Source: Parasulfuritortus sp036391875 | GTDB lineage: Bacteria; Pseudomonadota; Gammaproteobacteria; Burkholderiales; Thiobacillaceae | Assembly (NCBI GenBank): GCA_036391875.1 | Contig: DASVZA010000024.1 | Location: forward strand, 62,001-126,000 | Reading direction: 5' to 3' | Length of the DNA stretch: 64,000 nucleotides | In this document: in pieces, positions 24,169 to 32,966 of the stretch | How positions within the stretch are numbered: position 1 is the stretch's first letter | Layout: each line of letters opens with the position of its first letter | Translations under genes and position numbers: made by a program | The notes under the pieces: model-generated | The model's input: the letters and a program-made list of their open reading frames with translations, nothing else | The model's database searches: none | What the model was told of the DNA's origin: nothing

Positions 24169-24346
24169 GCCCTGCCGCGTTCGCGAGGTCAGCGTATTCT
24201 TTGAACCGATGCGTAAATCGCATGGCAGCAGTCATCATCCCGGCAGGTGTGCGCGTGGCCCGGTCCATGTACCCGAAGCCGATGTGCTGCAGCCCTCTTG
24301 AACCACTGGGTTCAGGATTGCTTTCCGGACGGCGTACGCGGGGCTC
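24167..24346 (+). ncRNA. ssrS: 6S RNA
   Basis: The region between zapA and the cyclo-ligase gene has the conserved location and form of 6S RNA: the ends GAGCCC (24167-24172) and GGGCTC (24341-24346) pair, about 180 bases apart, and the arms run inward around a long interrupted stem. 6S RNA mimics an open promoter and holds sigma-70 RNA polymerase in stationary phase. Ends are estimates from the pairing. The tail of the zapA stop codon overlaps the first two bases. Confidence 0.8.
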
Positions 24347-24355
24347 CCTCACACC

Positions 24356-24961
24356 ATGACCACCGACACCACCAGCAAGGCTGGGATCCGGCGCCAGTTG
24401 CGCCGGGCGCGCAGTGCCGTGCCGTTCGAGGTACGCCGTCATGCAGCAGACCAGGCGGTGCGCTTCGCTCTGCGCCAGCGGCTGTTGCACCGCAAGCGCC
24501 GGGCCGGTTTCTACATTCCCACCAAGGGCGAATTCGATTGCCTGCCTCTGGTCAACCGGGCCCTGTGGATGGGCATGAAATGCTTTCTGCCCATGGTGCC
24601 GCCCGCCCGGCAGCGGAGGCTATGGTTTTCGCGCCTGGGTGACGGTCCGCACTGGGCGCTCAACCGCTACGGTATCCCGGAATACGTCCGGCACGACGGC
24701 CGGATACGGGTTTCGGGGCTGGATCTGCTGTTCATTCCCATGCTGGGCTTCGACCGGGCCGGCTACCGCATGGGGATGGGCGGCGGCTACTACGATGCCA
24801 GTCTGGCCTATCTGGCCCGGCGCCGCTATTGGCGCCGGCCGCTGCTGGTCGGCCTCGCTTTCGAAGCACAGGGCCTGGAGCAACTGCCGACCGATCCTTG
24901 GGACATCCCGCTGGATGCGGTCATCACCGAGCGGGGTTGCCGGCGTTTCAAGCGGTGCTGA
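24356..24961 (+). CDS. ygfA: 5-formyltetrahydrofolate cyclo-ligase
   Basis: Converts 5-formyl-THF to 5,10-methenyl-THF with ATP. The protein has 201 residues with the N-terminal RRQLRRARSAV motif and the C-terminal signature GYRMGMGGGYYDASLA (about residues 139-154), which holds the ATP-binding glycines. Directly downstream of 6S RNA, as in E. coli, where the two are cotranscribed. Convergent with the small membrane peptide gene; stops are two bases apart. Confidence 0.95.
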   Translation: MTTDTTSKAGIRRQLRRARSAVPFEVRRHAADQAVRFALRQRLLHRKRRAGFYIPTKGEFDCLPLVNRALWMGMKCFLPMVPPARQRRLWFSRLGDGPHWALNRYGIPEYVRHDGRIRVSGLDLLFIPMLGFDRAGYRMGMGGGYYDASLAYLARRRYWRRPLLVGLAFEAQGLEQLPTDPWDIPLDAVITERGCRRFKRC

Positions 24962-24963
24962 AC

Positions 24964-25134
24964 TCAGGTCAGATGCCATTCCTGGGCCGAGGCCGCCGTA
25001 CAGCCATCGGCCCCGCTTTGGCTGCAGCCAAGCGATAAGGGAACGCTGACGAAGGCGATGGTGGCGACCAGCAGCAGCGAGCCGAGGATGGCGCTGAGCA
25101 TTTGCCTGGCGAATTCGGTGTCCTGGAATTTCAT
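24964..25134 (-). CDS. 56-residue single-helix membrane peptide, unknown
   Basis: A short gene whose ATG follows a perfect AGGAGG at a seven-base distance. The peptide starts MKFQDTEFARQMLSAILGSL, has one hydrophobic helix (about residues 12-34) and a small C-terminal tail with two cysteines (CSQSGADGC) before ending WHLT. The tail would probably be periplasmic or a possible lipoprotein-like anchor, though the Cys lies after the helix and there is no clean lipobox. It is convergent with ygfA and upstream of nothing on its strand. I do not recognise a family. Confidence 0.6.
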   Translation of the reverse strand: MKFQDTEFARQMLSAILGSLLLVATIAFVSVPLSLGCSQSGADGCTAASAQEWHLT

Positions 25135-25227
25135 GATGCGACCTCCTCTGGTATGTGGAGGCGCCAGTCTGCGACCGTCCGATTAACTCAATCTTAAGCG
25201 GATTCCCGGCCTCATCGGCCGTTGCCC

Positions 25228-25935
25228 CTACTCGCCCAGGTAGGCGGCCTTGACCATGGGGTCGTCGGCCAGGGCCGTGCTGGCGCCGGACAGCGATACG
25301 GCGCCGCTTTCCATGACGTAGCCGCGCTGGCTGACCTGCAGGGCGAGATGGGCGTTCTGCTCCACCAGCAGGATGGTGACGCCTTCGCGGGCGATCTCGG
25401 CGATGGTCTGGTAGATCTTCTGCACCATGAGCGGCGCCAGGCCCATGCTGGGTTCGTCGAGCAGCATCAATCTGGGCCGGGCCATGAGCGCGCGGCCCAG
25501 GGCCAGCATCTGCTGCTCGCCGCCGGACAGGGTGCCGGCCAACTGGCTGCGGCGCTCGGCCAGGCGGGGGAACAGGCCGTATACCCGGTCCAGGTCGGCG
25601 TGGATCTGCTTGCTGTCGCGTCGGGTGTAGGCGCCCATGTCGAGGTTCTCGGCCACCGTCAGGCGGGCGAAAATGCCTCGGCCTTCCGGCACCAGGGCCA
25701 TGCCGGCGGCGGCGATGGCGTGGGTTGGCCGGCCTTTCAGCCGGCTGCCGGCGAAATGGATTTCGCCGCTGTGGTGGACCAGGCCCATCAGGCCCTTCAG
25801 GGTGCTGCTCTTGCCGGCCCCGTTGGCGCCGATCAGGCAGACCAGTTCGCCTTCCTCGACGGTCAGGTCGATGCCGCGCACGGCCTGGATGCCGCCGTAA
25901 GCCACTTTCAGGTTTTTGGTCTCGAGCAGGCTCAT
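25228..25935 (-). CDS. livF: Branched-chain amino acid ABC transporter, ATPase LivF
   Basis: Second ATPase of the high-affinity Leu/Ile/Val importer. Walker A is GANGAGKSS (about residues 36-44), the signature LSGGEQQMLALGRAL and Walker B LMLLDEPSMGLAPL. 235 residues, LivF-sized. Its ATG overlaps the livG stop by four bases. Last gene of the liv operon. Confidence 0.95.
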   Translation of the reverse strand: MSLLETKNLKVAYGGIQAVRGIDLTVEEGELVCLIGANGAGKSSTLKGLMGLVHHSGEIHFAGSRLKGRPTHAIAAAGMALVPEGRGIFARLTVAENLDMGAYTRRDSKQIHADLDRVYGLFPRLAERRSQLAGTLSGGEQQMLALGRALMARPRLMLLDEPSMGLAPLMVQKIYQTIAEIAREGVTILLVEQNAHLALQVSQRGYVMESGAVSLSGASTALADDPMVKAAYLGE

Positions 25936-26699
25936 GCGCCGGTCCCGCCCAGGTAGGCCTCGATCACGGCGGGATCGCGGCGGATGTCGTCCGGAATGCC
26001 CTCGGCGATCTTCTTGCCATAGTCGAGCACCGCCACCCGGTCGCAGACGCCCATGACCAGCTTCACGTCGTGCTCGATCAGGAGCAGGGTGATGCCGGAT
26101 TCGCGCAGGCGCAGGAACAGCTCGCCCATCTGCTGGCGCTCGTTCGGGTTCATGCCGGCGACCGGCTCGTCCAGGGCGAGCAGCTTGGGGTCGGTGGCCA
26201 GGGCGCGGGCGATCTCCAGCCGGCGCTGGTCACCGTAGGCCAGGTGGCCGGCCAGCGTGCGGCCGCGATTCTTCAGGCCGACGAATTCCATCAGCGATTG
26301 GGCCCGGTCGCGGATCGCCTGTTCCTCGGCCCGGGTGTGCGGGCCGCGCAGCACGGCGCCCAGCACTCCGGCCCGGGTGCGCACATGGCGCCCGACCATG
26401 ACGTTTTCCAGGGCGGTCATGTTGGCGAACAGGCGGATGTTCTGGAAGGTGCGGGCGAAGCCACGGCCGACGATCTCGTGCGGCTTGCGGTTCTGGATCG
26501 CCGTGCCGTCGAGGCGGATGGCGCCGTCGCTGACCGTGTAGAGGCCGGTCATGCAGTTGAACAGGGTGGTCTTGCCGGCGCCGTTGGGGCCGATCAGGCC
26601 GTAGACCTCGCCGGCGCGCACCGACAGGTCGACCGACTCCAGGGCCTGCAGGCCGCCGAAGCGCTTGGTCACGTTTTCCACCGTCAGCATGGCATCCAT
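25932..26699 (-). CDS. livG: Branched-chain amino acid ABC transporter, ATPase LivG
   Basis: First ATPase of the system, 255 residues. Walker A GPNGAGKTTLFNC, the LivG-specific GFARTFQNIRLF loop, and Walker B LLALDEPVAGMNP are present; the signature is degenerate (LAYGDQRRLEIARAL), as is normal for LivG. Start at ATG 26699, five bases after the livM stop; an ATG three codons later is an alternative. Confidence 0.95.
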   Translation of the reverse strand: MDAMLTVENVTKRFGGLQALESVDLSVRAGEVYGLIGPNGAGKTTLFNCMTGLYTVSDGAIRLDGTAIQNRKPHEIVGRGFARTFQNIRLFANMTALENVMVGRHVRTRAGVLGAVLRGPHTRAEEQAIRDRAQSLMEFVGLKNRGRTLAGHLAYGDQRRLEIARALATDPKLLALDEPVAGMNPNERQQMGELFLRLRESGITLLLIEHDVKLVMGVCDRVAVLDYGKKIAEGIPDDIRRDPAVIEAYLGGTGA

Positions 26700-26704
26700 G
26701 TCGC

Positions 26705-27800
<1,096 letters not shown>

Positions 27801-27817
<17 letters not shown>

Positions 27818-28730
27818 CGCGCTCTCCCAGCAGGCCGGACGGACGGAACACCAGGACCAGGATCAGGACCAGGAAGGCGAACACGTCCTGGTAGTTGCTG
27901 CCCAGGAAGCCGCCGGTCAGATCGCCGATGTAGCCGGCGCCGAGGGCCTCGATGATGCCCAGCAGCAGGCCGCCCAGCATGGCCCCGGCGATGTTGCCGA
28001 TGCCGCCCAGCACCGCCGCGGAGAATGCCTTGAGGCCGAGCATGAAGCCCATGTAGTAGTGGGCTAGGCCGTAGTAGGCGCTCACCATGACGCCGGCGAC
28101 GGCGGCCAGGGCCGAGCCGATGATGAAGGTGGCCGAGATCACCGTGTTGACGTTCACGCCCATCAGTTCGGCCACTTCCCTCGATTGCGCCGTGGCGCGC
28201 ATGGCCCGGCCGAGCCGGGTGCGCTCGACCAGGAAGGTGAGGCCGAGCATGATCAGCACGGAAAGCACGACGATGACCACCTGCAGGTCGGTGACCACCG
28301 CGCCCATGAACTTGTGCGTGCCCTGGGGCAGGATGGGCGGGAAGGAGATGTAGCCGCGGCCCCAGATCAGCATGGCCGCGTTCTGCAGGATGATGGAGAC
28401 GCCGATCGCGGTGATCAGCGGTGCCAGACGCGGCGCGCGGCGCAACGGGCGGTAGGCGACCCGCTCGATGACATAGCCCAGTGCCATGCAGGCCGGGATG
28501 GCGACCAGGATGCCGGCCGCCATGACCAGCACGACCGGCAGGTGCGGGTGCATGCCGAGCAGGGCGCCGATCACGGCCAGGGCGACCATGGCGCCGATCA
28601 TGGTCACCTCGCCGTGGGCGAAATTGATCAGTTCGAGGATGCCGTAGACCATGGTGTAGCCCAGGGCCACCAAGGCGTAGATGCTGCCCAGTACCAGGCC
28701 GTTGACGAGTTGTTGTACGAAAATATCCAT
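27801..28730 (-). CDS. livH: Branched-chain amino acid ABC transporter, permease LivH
   Basis: Permease of 309 residues with the family start (LVLGSIYALVALGYTMVYG) and the EAA-like loop RATAQSREVAELMGVN. Pairs with LivM to form the membrane channel. It follows livK after a 33-bp gap holding a stem-loop, so livK is probably made in excess of the membrane parts. Confidence 0.94.
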
Positions 28731-28736
28731 TACTTC

Positions 28737-28764
28737 AAGGCCCTCCTCCTTGGAGGGCGGCCTT
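28737..28764 (-). terminator. Stem-loop between livK and livH
   Basis: AAGGCCCTCC and GGAGGGCGGCCTT pair with a 5-base loop and a small bulge, just after the livK stop on the minus strand. There is no long T-run, so partial termination or mRNA protection is more likely than full termination. This would explain higher expression of the binding protein than of the permeases. Confidence 0.4.
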
Positions 28765-29924
28765 CACTGGCTGTTCTTCACCGTTTCCAGGACCGTCCAG
28801 GCGCCGTTCTTGACCTGGTACATGGTCACCGAGCCGCCAGTGACGTCGCCCTTGCTATCGAATTTGATCGGACCGGTGACGCCCTGCATGTCGGTCTTGG
28901 GCAGTTCGGCCAGGATCTTGGCCGGGTCGGCCGAATCGGCGCGCTTCATGGCCGCCACCAGCACGTTCACGGCGTCGTAGGCATAGGGCGCGTAGAGCTG
29001 GATGGGGCCGTACTTGGCCTCGAACTTCTTCTTGAAGGCCTCGCCGCCGGGCATGGCGTCGAGCGGTAGGCCGGGCGAGGAGGCGATCACGCCCTCGCCG
29101 TCGGCGCCGGCCAGCTTGAGGAAGTTGATGTTCTGCATGCCGTCGCCGCCCAGGAACTGGGCCTTGATCGCCAGGCGCTTCATCTGCTGCACCATCGGGC
29201 CGGCCTGAGGATCCATGCCTCCATAGAAGATGAGGTCCGGCGACTTGCTCTTGATGTTGGTCAGGATGGCGGTGAAGTCGGTCGATTTGTCGCTGGTGTA
29301 TTCGCGGTCGACGACCTCGGCGCCGGCGGCCTTGACCGCCTTCTCGAATTCGTCGGCAAGGCCCTGGCCGTAGGCAGTGCGGTCATCGATGATGGCGACC
29401 TTCCGGGCGCCCAGCTTGCCGGCGGCGAAGCGGCCGAGCGCGGTGCCCTGCTGGGCGTCGTTGGCCATGACCCGGTAGGCGGTGTTGTAGCCCTGCGCGG
29501 TATAGGCGATGGCGGTTGCCGAAGGGGAAATCTGGGGGATGCCGTTGTCGTGATAGATCTTCGAGGCGGGGATGGTGGTGCCCGAATTGAGGTGGCCGAT
29601 GACGGCGACGACGCCTTCGTCGACCAGCTTCTGGGCGACGGTGGTCGCGGTCTTGGGATCGGCGGCGTCGTCCTCGCTGACCAGTTCCAGCTTGACCGGC
29701 TTGCCGCCCAGCTTGAGGCCTTCGGCATTGGCCTCGTCGACGGCCAGGCGGGCGCCGTTGTCGTTGTCCTTGCCGATGTGCGATTGCGCGCCGGTGAGCG
29801 GCGCCACCGACCCGATCCGGATGATGTCCTTGCCGGACGCGGTCGTCTTGCTTTCGCCGCAACCGGCCAGCAGGCCGGCGCAGACCAGTGCCGCGGCGGA
29901 CAAACCCCAATAACCCAAACGCAT
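28764..29924 (-). CDS. livK: Branched-chain amino acid binding lipoprotein LivK
   Basis: Periplasmic solute-binding protein of 386 residues. A lipoprotein signal ends in the lipobox LLAGCGES (Cys about residue 21), followed by the mature start IIRIGSVAPLTGAQSHIGKD typical of the Leu/Ile/Val-binding family. Most betaproteobacterial homologues carry a plain signal peptide, but lipid-anchored forms occur. ATG at 29924; the in-frame extension of 25 residues upstream is not signal-like. First gene of livKHMGF. Confidence 0.93.
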   Translation of the reverse strand: MRLGYWGLSAAALVCAGLLAGCGESKTTASGKDIIRIGSVAPLTGAQSHIGKDNDNGARLAVDEANAEGLKLGGKPVKLELVSEDDAADPKTATTVAQKLVDEGVVAVIGHLNSGTTIPASKIYHDNGIPQISPSATAIAYTAQGYNTAYRVMANDAQQGTALGRFAAGKLGARKVAIIDDRTAYGQGLADEFEKAVKAAGAEVVDREYTSDKSTDFTAILTNIKSKSPDLIFYGGMDPQAGPMVQQMKRLAIKAQFLGGDGMQNINFLKLAGADGEGVIASSPGLPLDAMPGGEAFKKKFEAKYGPIQLYAPYAYDAVNVLVAAMKRADSADPAKILAELPKTDMQGVTGPIKFDSKGDVTGGSVTMYQVKNGAWTVLETVKNSQ

Positions 29925-29997
29925 GATGAACCCCTGATGGAACAACCGATTGCGCGATTTATACCACAAGGGGGCGGCGGTTCCGGACCGGATAAAC

Positions 29998-30026
29998 AAA
30001 AAGGGCCGGACAGGCCGGCCCTTTTT
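29998..30026. terminator. Bidirectional rho-independent terminator
   Basis: Perfect 12-bp arms AAAAAGGGCCGG and CCGGCCCTTTTT with a 5-base loop. On the minus strand it ends transcription of the cytochrome c gene (stop at 30042) before livK. Confidence 0.85.
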
Positions 30027-30041
30027 CGGCTGGTGGTTCTC

Positions 30042-30347
30042 TTACAGGGAGAGAATCCACTTGGCCAGGGCCTTGGCGTCTTCCGGCTTGACTTGCGGCT
30101 GGGCGGGCATGGCGAAGGTGCCCCACACGCCCTTGCTGCCGTTGTGGATGGTGTTGATGATGGTTTCCTCGGCCTTGGCGTCGCCCTTCAGCTTCTTGGC
30201 GACATCCTTGAAGGCGGGGCCGAAGACCTTCTTGTCGACCTGGTGGCAGCCGAGGCAGGCCTTGGCGGCGGCGGGTTCGGGGGCGGCAGCGGCGGCGGCA
30301 CCGGCAAAGGCCAGCATGGCGGCGGCGACGATCAGAGCGGATTTCAT
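30042..30347 (-). CDS. Class I cytochrome c (c551/c8 type), periplasmic
   Basis: A 101-residue soluble electron carrier. After a signal peptide (about 1-22) come the haem motif CLGCH (about residues 31-35) and the axial Met in FAMPAQPQV (about residue 80). Lys-rich surface, small size and the pattern KVFGPAFKDVAKK match c551/c8 cytochromes, which feed electrons to terminal oxidases or nitrite reductase. Start at ATG 30347 with GGAGA upstream; monocistronic, ended by a strong terminator. Confidence 0.92.
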   Translation of the reverse strand: MKSALIVAAAMLAFAGAAAAAAPEPAAAKACLGCHQVDKKVFGPAFKDVAKKLKGDAKAEETIINTIHNGSKGVWGTFAMPAQPQVKPEDAKALAKWILSL

Positions 30348-30432
30348 GGTTTTTCTCCAAATACGAAAATCAAAATTTAAAGGCTTTGAACCGGGAACCG
30401 GGCAGGTGTCTCGTCCGGTATCGGCGCGCATC

Positions 30433-32466
30433 TTAATTCATAGCGTAGCCAGATAGAATAGTGCGCAGTTCAGATAATTGAACTATTTCGGGCAGGCAAT
30501 TCGCCCCGGTGCAGACATAAGCCGTAACCCCGGTGCGTGCGGGCTTGTCCAGCGCGGCGGGCAGATCCGTGGTGCCGGACGGGATGGCGAATACCAGTGC
30601 GTGGTCCGGTGTGTCGGGTTGGATCTGTCGCAGCCAGGCGCTCAACTCGGTCTCCGGTCCGCGCAACACGGCGATGCAGGGCGGTGTGAGCAGTTCGTGC
30701 AAGGCGGTCAGCAGGCTGGGCGCCGGGGCGGGCTGGCTGGCCAAGGCGGCGTAGAAGCTGCGTACGGTCCGCTCGCCGGCTTCGATATAGCGCGTATCGC
30801 CCAGGATGTGGCCGAGCCGGATCAGGTTCAGCGCCGCCATGCCGTTGCCCGAAGGTGTGGCGGTGTCGTGCATGGGCTTGGGCCGCAGGATGAGCCGTTC
30901 GTGGTCGTGGCCGGTGAAGTAGAAGCCGCCCCGTTCGCCGTCCTCGAACCGGGCGAGCAGGGCATCGGCCAGCTCTTGCGCCCAGTTCAGTTCCTCGGCC
31001 CGGAAGTCGGCCTGCAGCAGTTCCAGCAAAGCGGCGAGCAGGAAGGCGTAGTCGTCCAGGTAGGCGTCGAACCGGGCCCGGCCGTCTTTGTAGCTGGCCA
31101 TCAGTCGGCCATCCAACCAGAGCCGTTGCTTCAGCGCCTCGGCGGCCTGACGCGCCAGCACCAGCCAGTCCGGCCGGTCCATGCGCCGGGCGGCCCGGGC
31201 CAGGCCGCGGATCGTCAGCGCGTTCCAACTGGTCAGCCTCTTGTCGTCGAGGCCGGGGCGGACCCGATCGGACCGGGCCTCGAACAGTTTGCGCCGGGCG
31301 CTGTCCAGGCGGCGCTGTGCTTCGTCGACCGCGAGGTTCAGGTCTTCCGCAACAGCATGCGGCGACTTGGCCACGGACAGGTGCCAGTGTTTCTCTTCGA
31401 AGTTGGCCGGCCGGGTCAGGCCCCAATGGGGCGCGGCCACGGCGTATTCCTCATCGCTCAACAGGGCGCGCACCTGATCCGGTGTCCAGACGTAGAACTT
31501 GCCTTCCTCGTGTTCGGAGTCGGCATCCAGGGCTGAGTAGAACAGCCCCTCGGGCGAGCGCATCTCGCGCGTCAGCCAGTCGACGGTCATCTCCGCCGTC
31601 CGGGCGAACAGCGGTTCCTGCGTCCGGGCCCAGGCATCGGCGTAGAGGCCGAGCAGGGGGCCGTTGTCGTAGAGCATCTTCTCGAAGTGGGGGATGAGCC
31701 ACATGGCGTCGGTCGAGTAGCGATAGAAGCCGCCGCCGACCTGATCGAACAGGCCGCCCTCGGCCATCTTGGCCAGGGTGAACAGAATCTGGTCGCGGGC
31801 CTCGGCGTCGCCCACGTGCAGCATGAATTCGAGTTCGGCCGGCCGAGGGAACTTGGGTGCGCCGTTGTAGCCGCCGCGTTCGGCATCGAACCCGCCCTTG
31901 ATGTCGGCCACGGCGGTGCGGATCGGGCGCTCGCCCAGTTCCAGCGGCAGGGGACCGGCCGGCATCGATTCGGCCAGTGCGCGCAGCACCTCGTCGTTCT
32001 GCGCCTCGATCTCGCCGCGCCGTTCGCGCCAGGCATGGGCCACGCTTTCCAGCAGTTGGACGATGCCGGGCAGGCCGAAGCGGGGTTCGCGCGGGAAGTA
32101 GGTGCCGCCGAAGAAGGGTGTCTGGTCCGGGGTCAGGAACATGGTCAGGGGCCAGCCGCCGGCGCGGCGGGTCAGCGTCTGCAAGGCGGTCTGGTAGATC
32201 TGGTCGAGGTCGGGCCGTTCCTCGCGGTCCACCTTGATGTTGACGAACAGACGGTTCATCACCGCGGCGACGGCCTCGTTCTCGAACGATTCGTGCGCCA
32301 TGACGTGGCACCAGTGGCAGGACGAGTAGCCGATCGAGAGCAGGATCGGCTTGTCCTCGCGTTTGGCCAACTCCAGTGCGTCAGGGCCCCAGGGGTGCCA
32401 GTCGACCGGGTTGTCCCGGTGCTGGAGCAGGTAGGGGCTGGTTTCTTGGGCGAGCGCGTTGGCCAT
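30433..32466 (-). CDS. DUF255 / YyaL-type thioredoxin-fold protein
   Basis: A 677-residue cytoplasmic protein. The N-terminal thioredoxin-like domain (about 1-160) has the family start AQETSPYLLQHRDNPVDW and a CHWCH motif (CxxC) near residue 49. The rest is an alpha/alpha toroid similar to N-acylglucosamine epimerases (about 200-650). Function in bacteria is unclear; homologues are named spermatogenesis-associated protein 20 or YyaL. Start taken at ATG 32466; ATG 32475 is a near alternative. Stands alone between two cytochrome genes. Confidence 0.9.
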   Translation of the reverse strand: MANALAQETSPYLLQHRDNPVDWHPWGPDALELAKREDKPILLSIGYSSCHWCHVMAHESFENEAVAAVMNRLFVNIKVDREERPDLDQIYQTALQTLTRRAGGWPLTMFLTPDQTPFFGGTYFPREPRFGLPGIVQLLESVAHAWRERRGEIEAQNDEVLRALAESMPAGPLPLELGERPIRTAVADIKGGFDAERGGYNGAPKFPRPAELEFMLHVGDAEARDQILFTLAKMAEGGLFDQVGGGFYRYSTDAMWLIPHFEKMLYDNGPLLGLYADAWARTQEPLFARTAEMTVDWLTREMRSPEGLFYSALDADSEHEEGKFYVWTPDQVRALLSDEEYAVAAPHWGLTRPANFEEKHWHLSVAKSPHAVAEDLNLAVDEAQRRLDSARRKLFEARSDRVRPGLDDKRLTSWNALTIRGLARAARRMDRPDWLVLARQAAEALKQRLWLDGRLMASYKDGRARFDAYLDDYAFLLAALLELLQADFRAEELNWAQELADALLARFEDGERGGFYFTGHDHERLILRPKPMHDTATPSGNGMAALNLIRLGHILGDTRYIEAGERTVRSFYAALASQPAPAPSLLTALHELLTPPCIAVLRGPETELSAWLRQIQPDTPDHALVFAIPSGTTDLPAALDKPARTGVTAYVCTGANCLPEIVQLSELRTILSGYAMN

Positions 32467-32510
32467 GTCGGACATCCGTGAGGGCATGCCCGCAGTTTAG
32501 CCTTGCCGGG

Positions 32511-32545
32511 CTAATCCCGACAAACGAAGTCGGGATTAGGGTTTT
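32511..32545 (+). terminator. Strong stem-loop at the end of the second cytochrome gene
   Basis: Perfect 11-bp arms CTAATCCCGAC and GTCGGGATTAG with a 7-base loop, followed on the plus strand by GGTTTTTC. The stop codon of the minus-strand cytochrome gene lies in one arm. The T-run faces the plus strand, on which there is no gene upstream, so on the minus strand it may act mainly as an mRNA 3' hairpin. Confidence 0.5.
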
Positions 32546-32955
32546 TCTTCGAGCCGGTAGCTGGCGTGGCAGGCATTGCAGTTCTGCATGATTTCGCTCA
32601 ACTGCTTCATGCTGTGACCGGGGTCGCCCAGGCCTTCGGCGTCGGTGGCCAGGTTGTCGAAACCGGTGTGGGTCGCCTGGCCGAGTTCCTTGAACGGCAA
32701 TGGGAAGCGCATGCGGGTGCTCATCGGCACCTTCTTGGCGCCGGCCATGCCCAGTTCATGGGCCGCGGTGGCGACCGACTTCATGTCGTTGTCGGCGATG
32801 CCGGCGGCGATCCGCTGGACGCCCTCCAGGAAGCCGCGCATCTCCTCCTTCACGGCCGCCGCTTCGTCAGCGGACACGGGCAGGGGCTGGCGGGCATCCT
32901 CTGCCTGGGCGGGCAGGGCGGCGAGGCAAAGTGCGGCGCAGAGCAGATAACGCAT
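32536..32955 (-). CDS. Cytochrome c with C-terminal haem site (c'-like)
   Basis: A 139-residue periplasmic protein with signal peptide (LLCAALCLAALPAQA) and one haem motif CNACH near the C-terminus (about residues 126-130). A helical body before a C-terminal haem site is the class II (cytochrome c' or c556) pattern. Possible roles are NO handling or electron transfer; neither can be chosen from sequence. It lies between bioA and the DUF255 gene on the same strand, 11 bp after the bioA stop. Confidence 0.85.
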   Translation of the reverse strand: MRYLLCAALCLAALPAQAEDARQPLPVSADEAAAVKEEMRGFLEGVQRIAAGIADNDMKSVATAAHELGMAGAKKVPMSTRMRFPLPFKELGQATHTGFDNLATDAEGLGDPGHSMKQLSEIMQNCNACHASYRLEEKP

Positions 32956-32966
32956 GGCGGATTCCT

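Noticed and set aside
32511..32545. A terminator for a plus-strand gene
   Set aside because: The T-run faces the plus strand, but no plus-strand gene lies upstream within several kilobases; listed only as a strong stem-loop.
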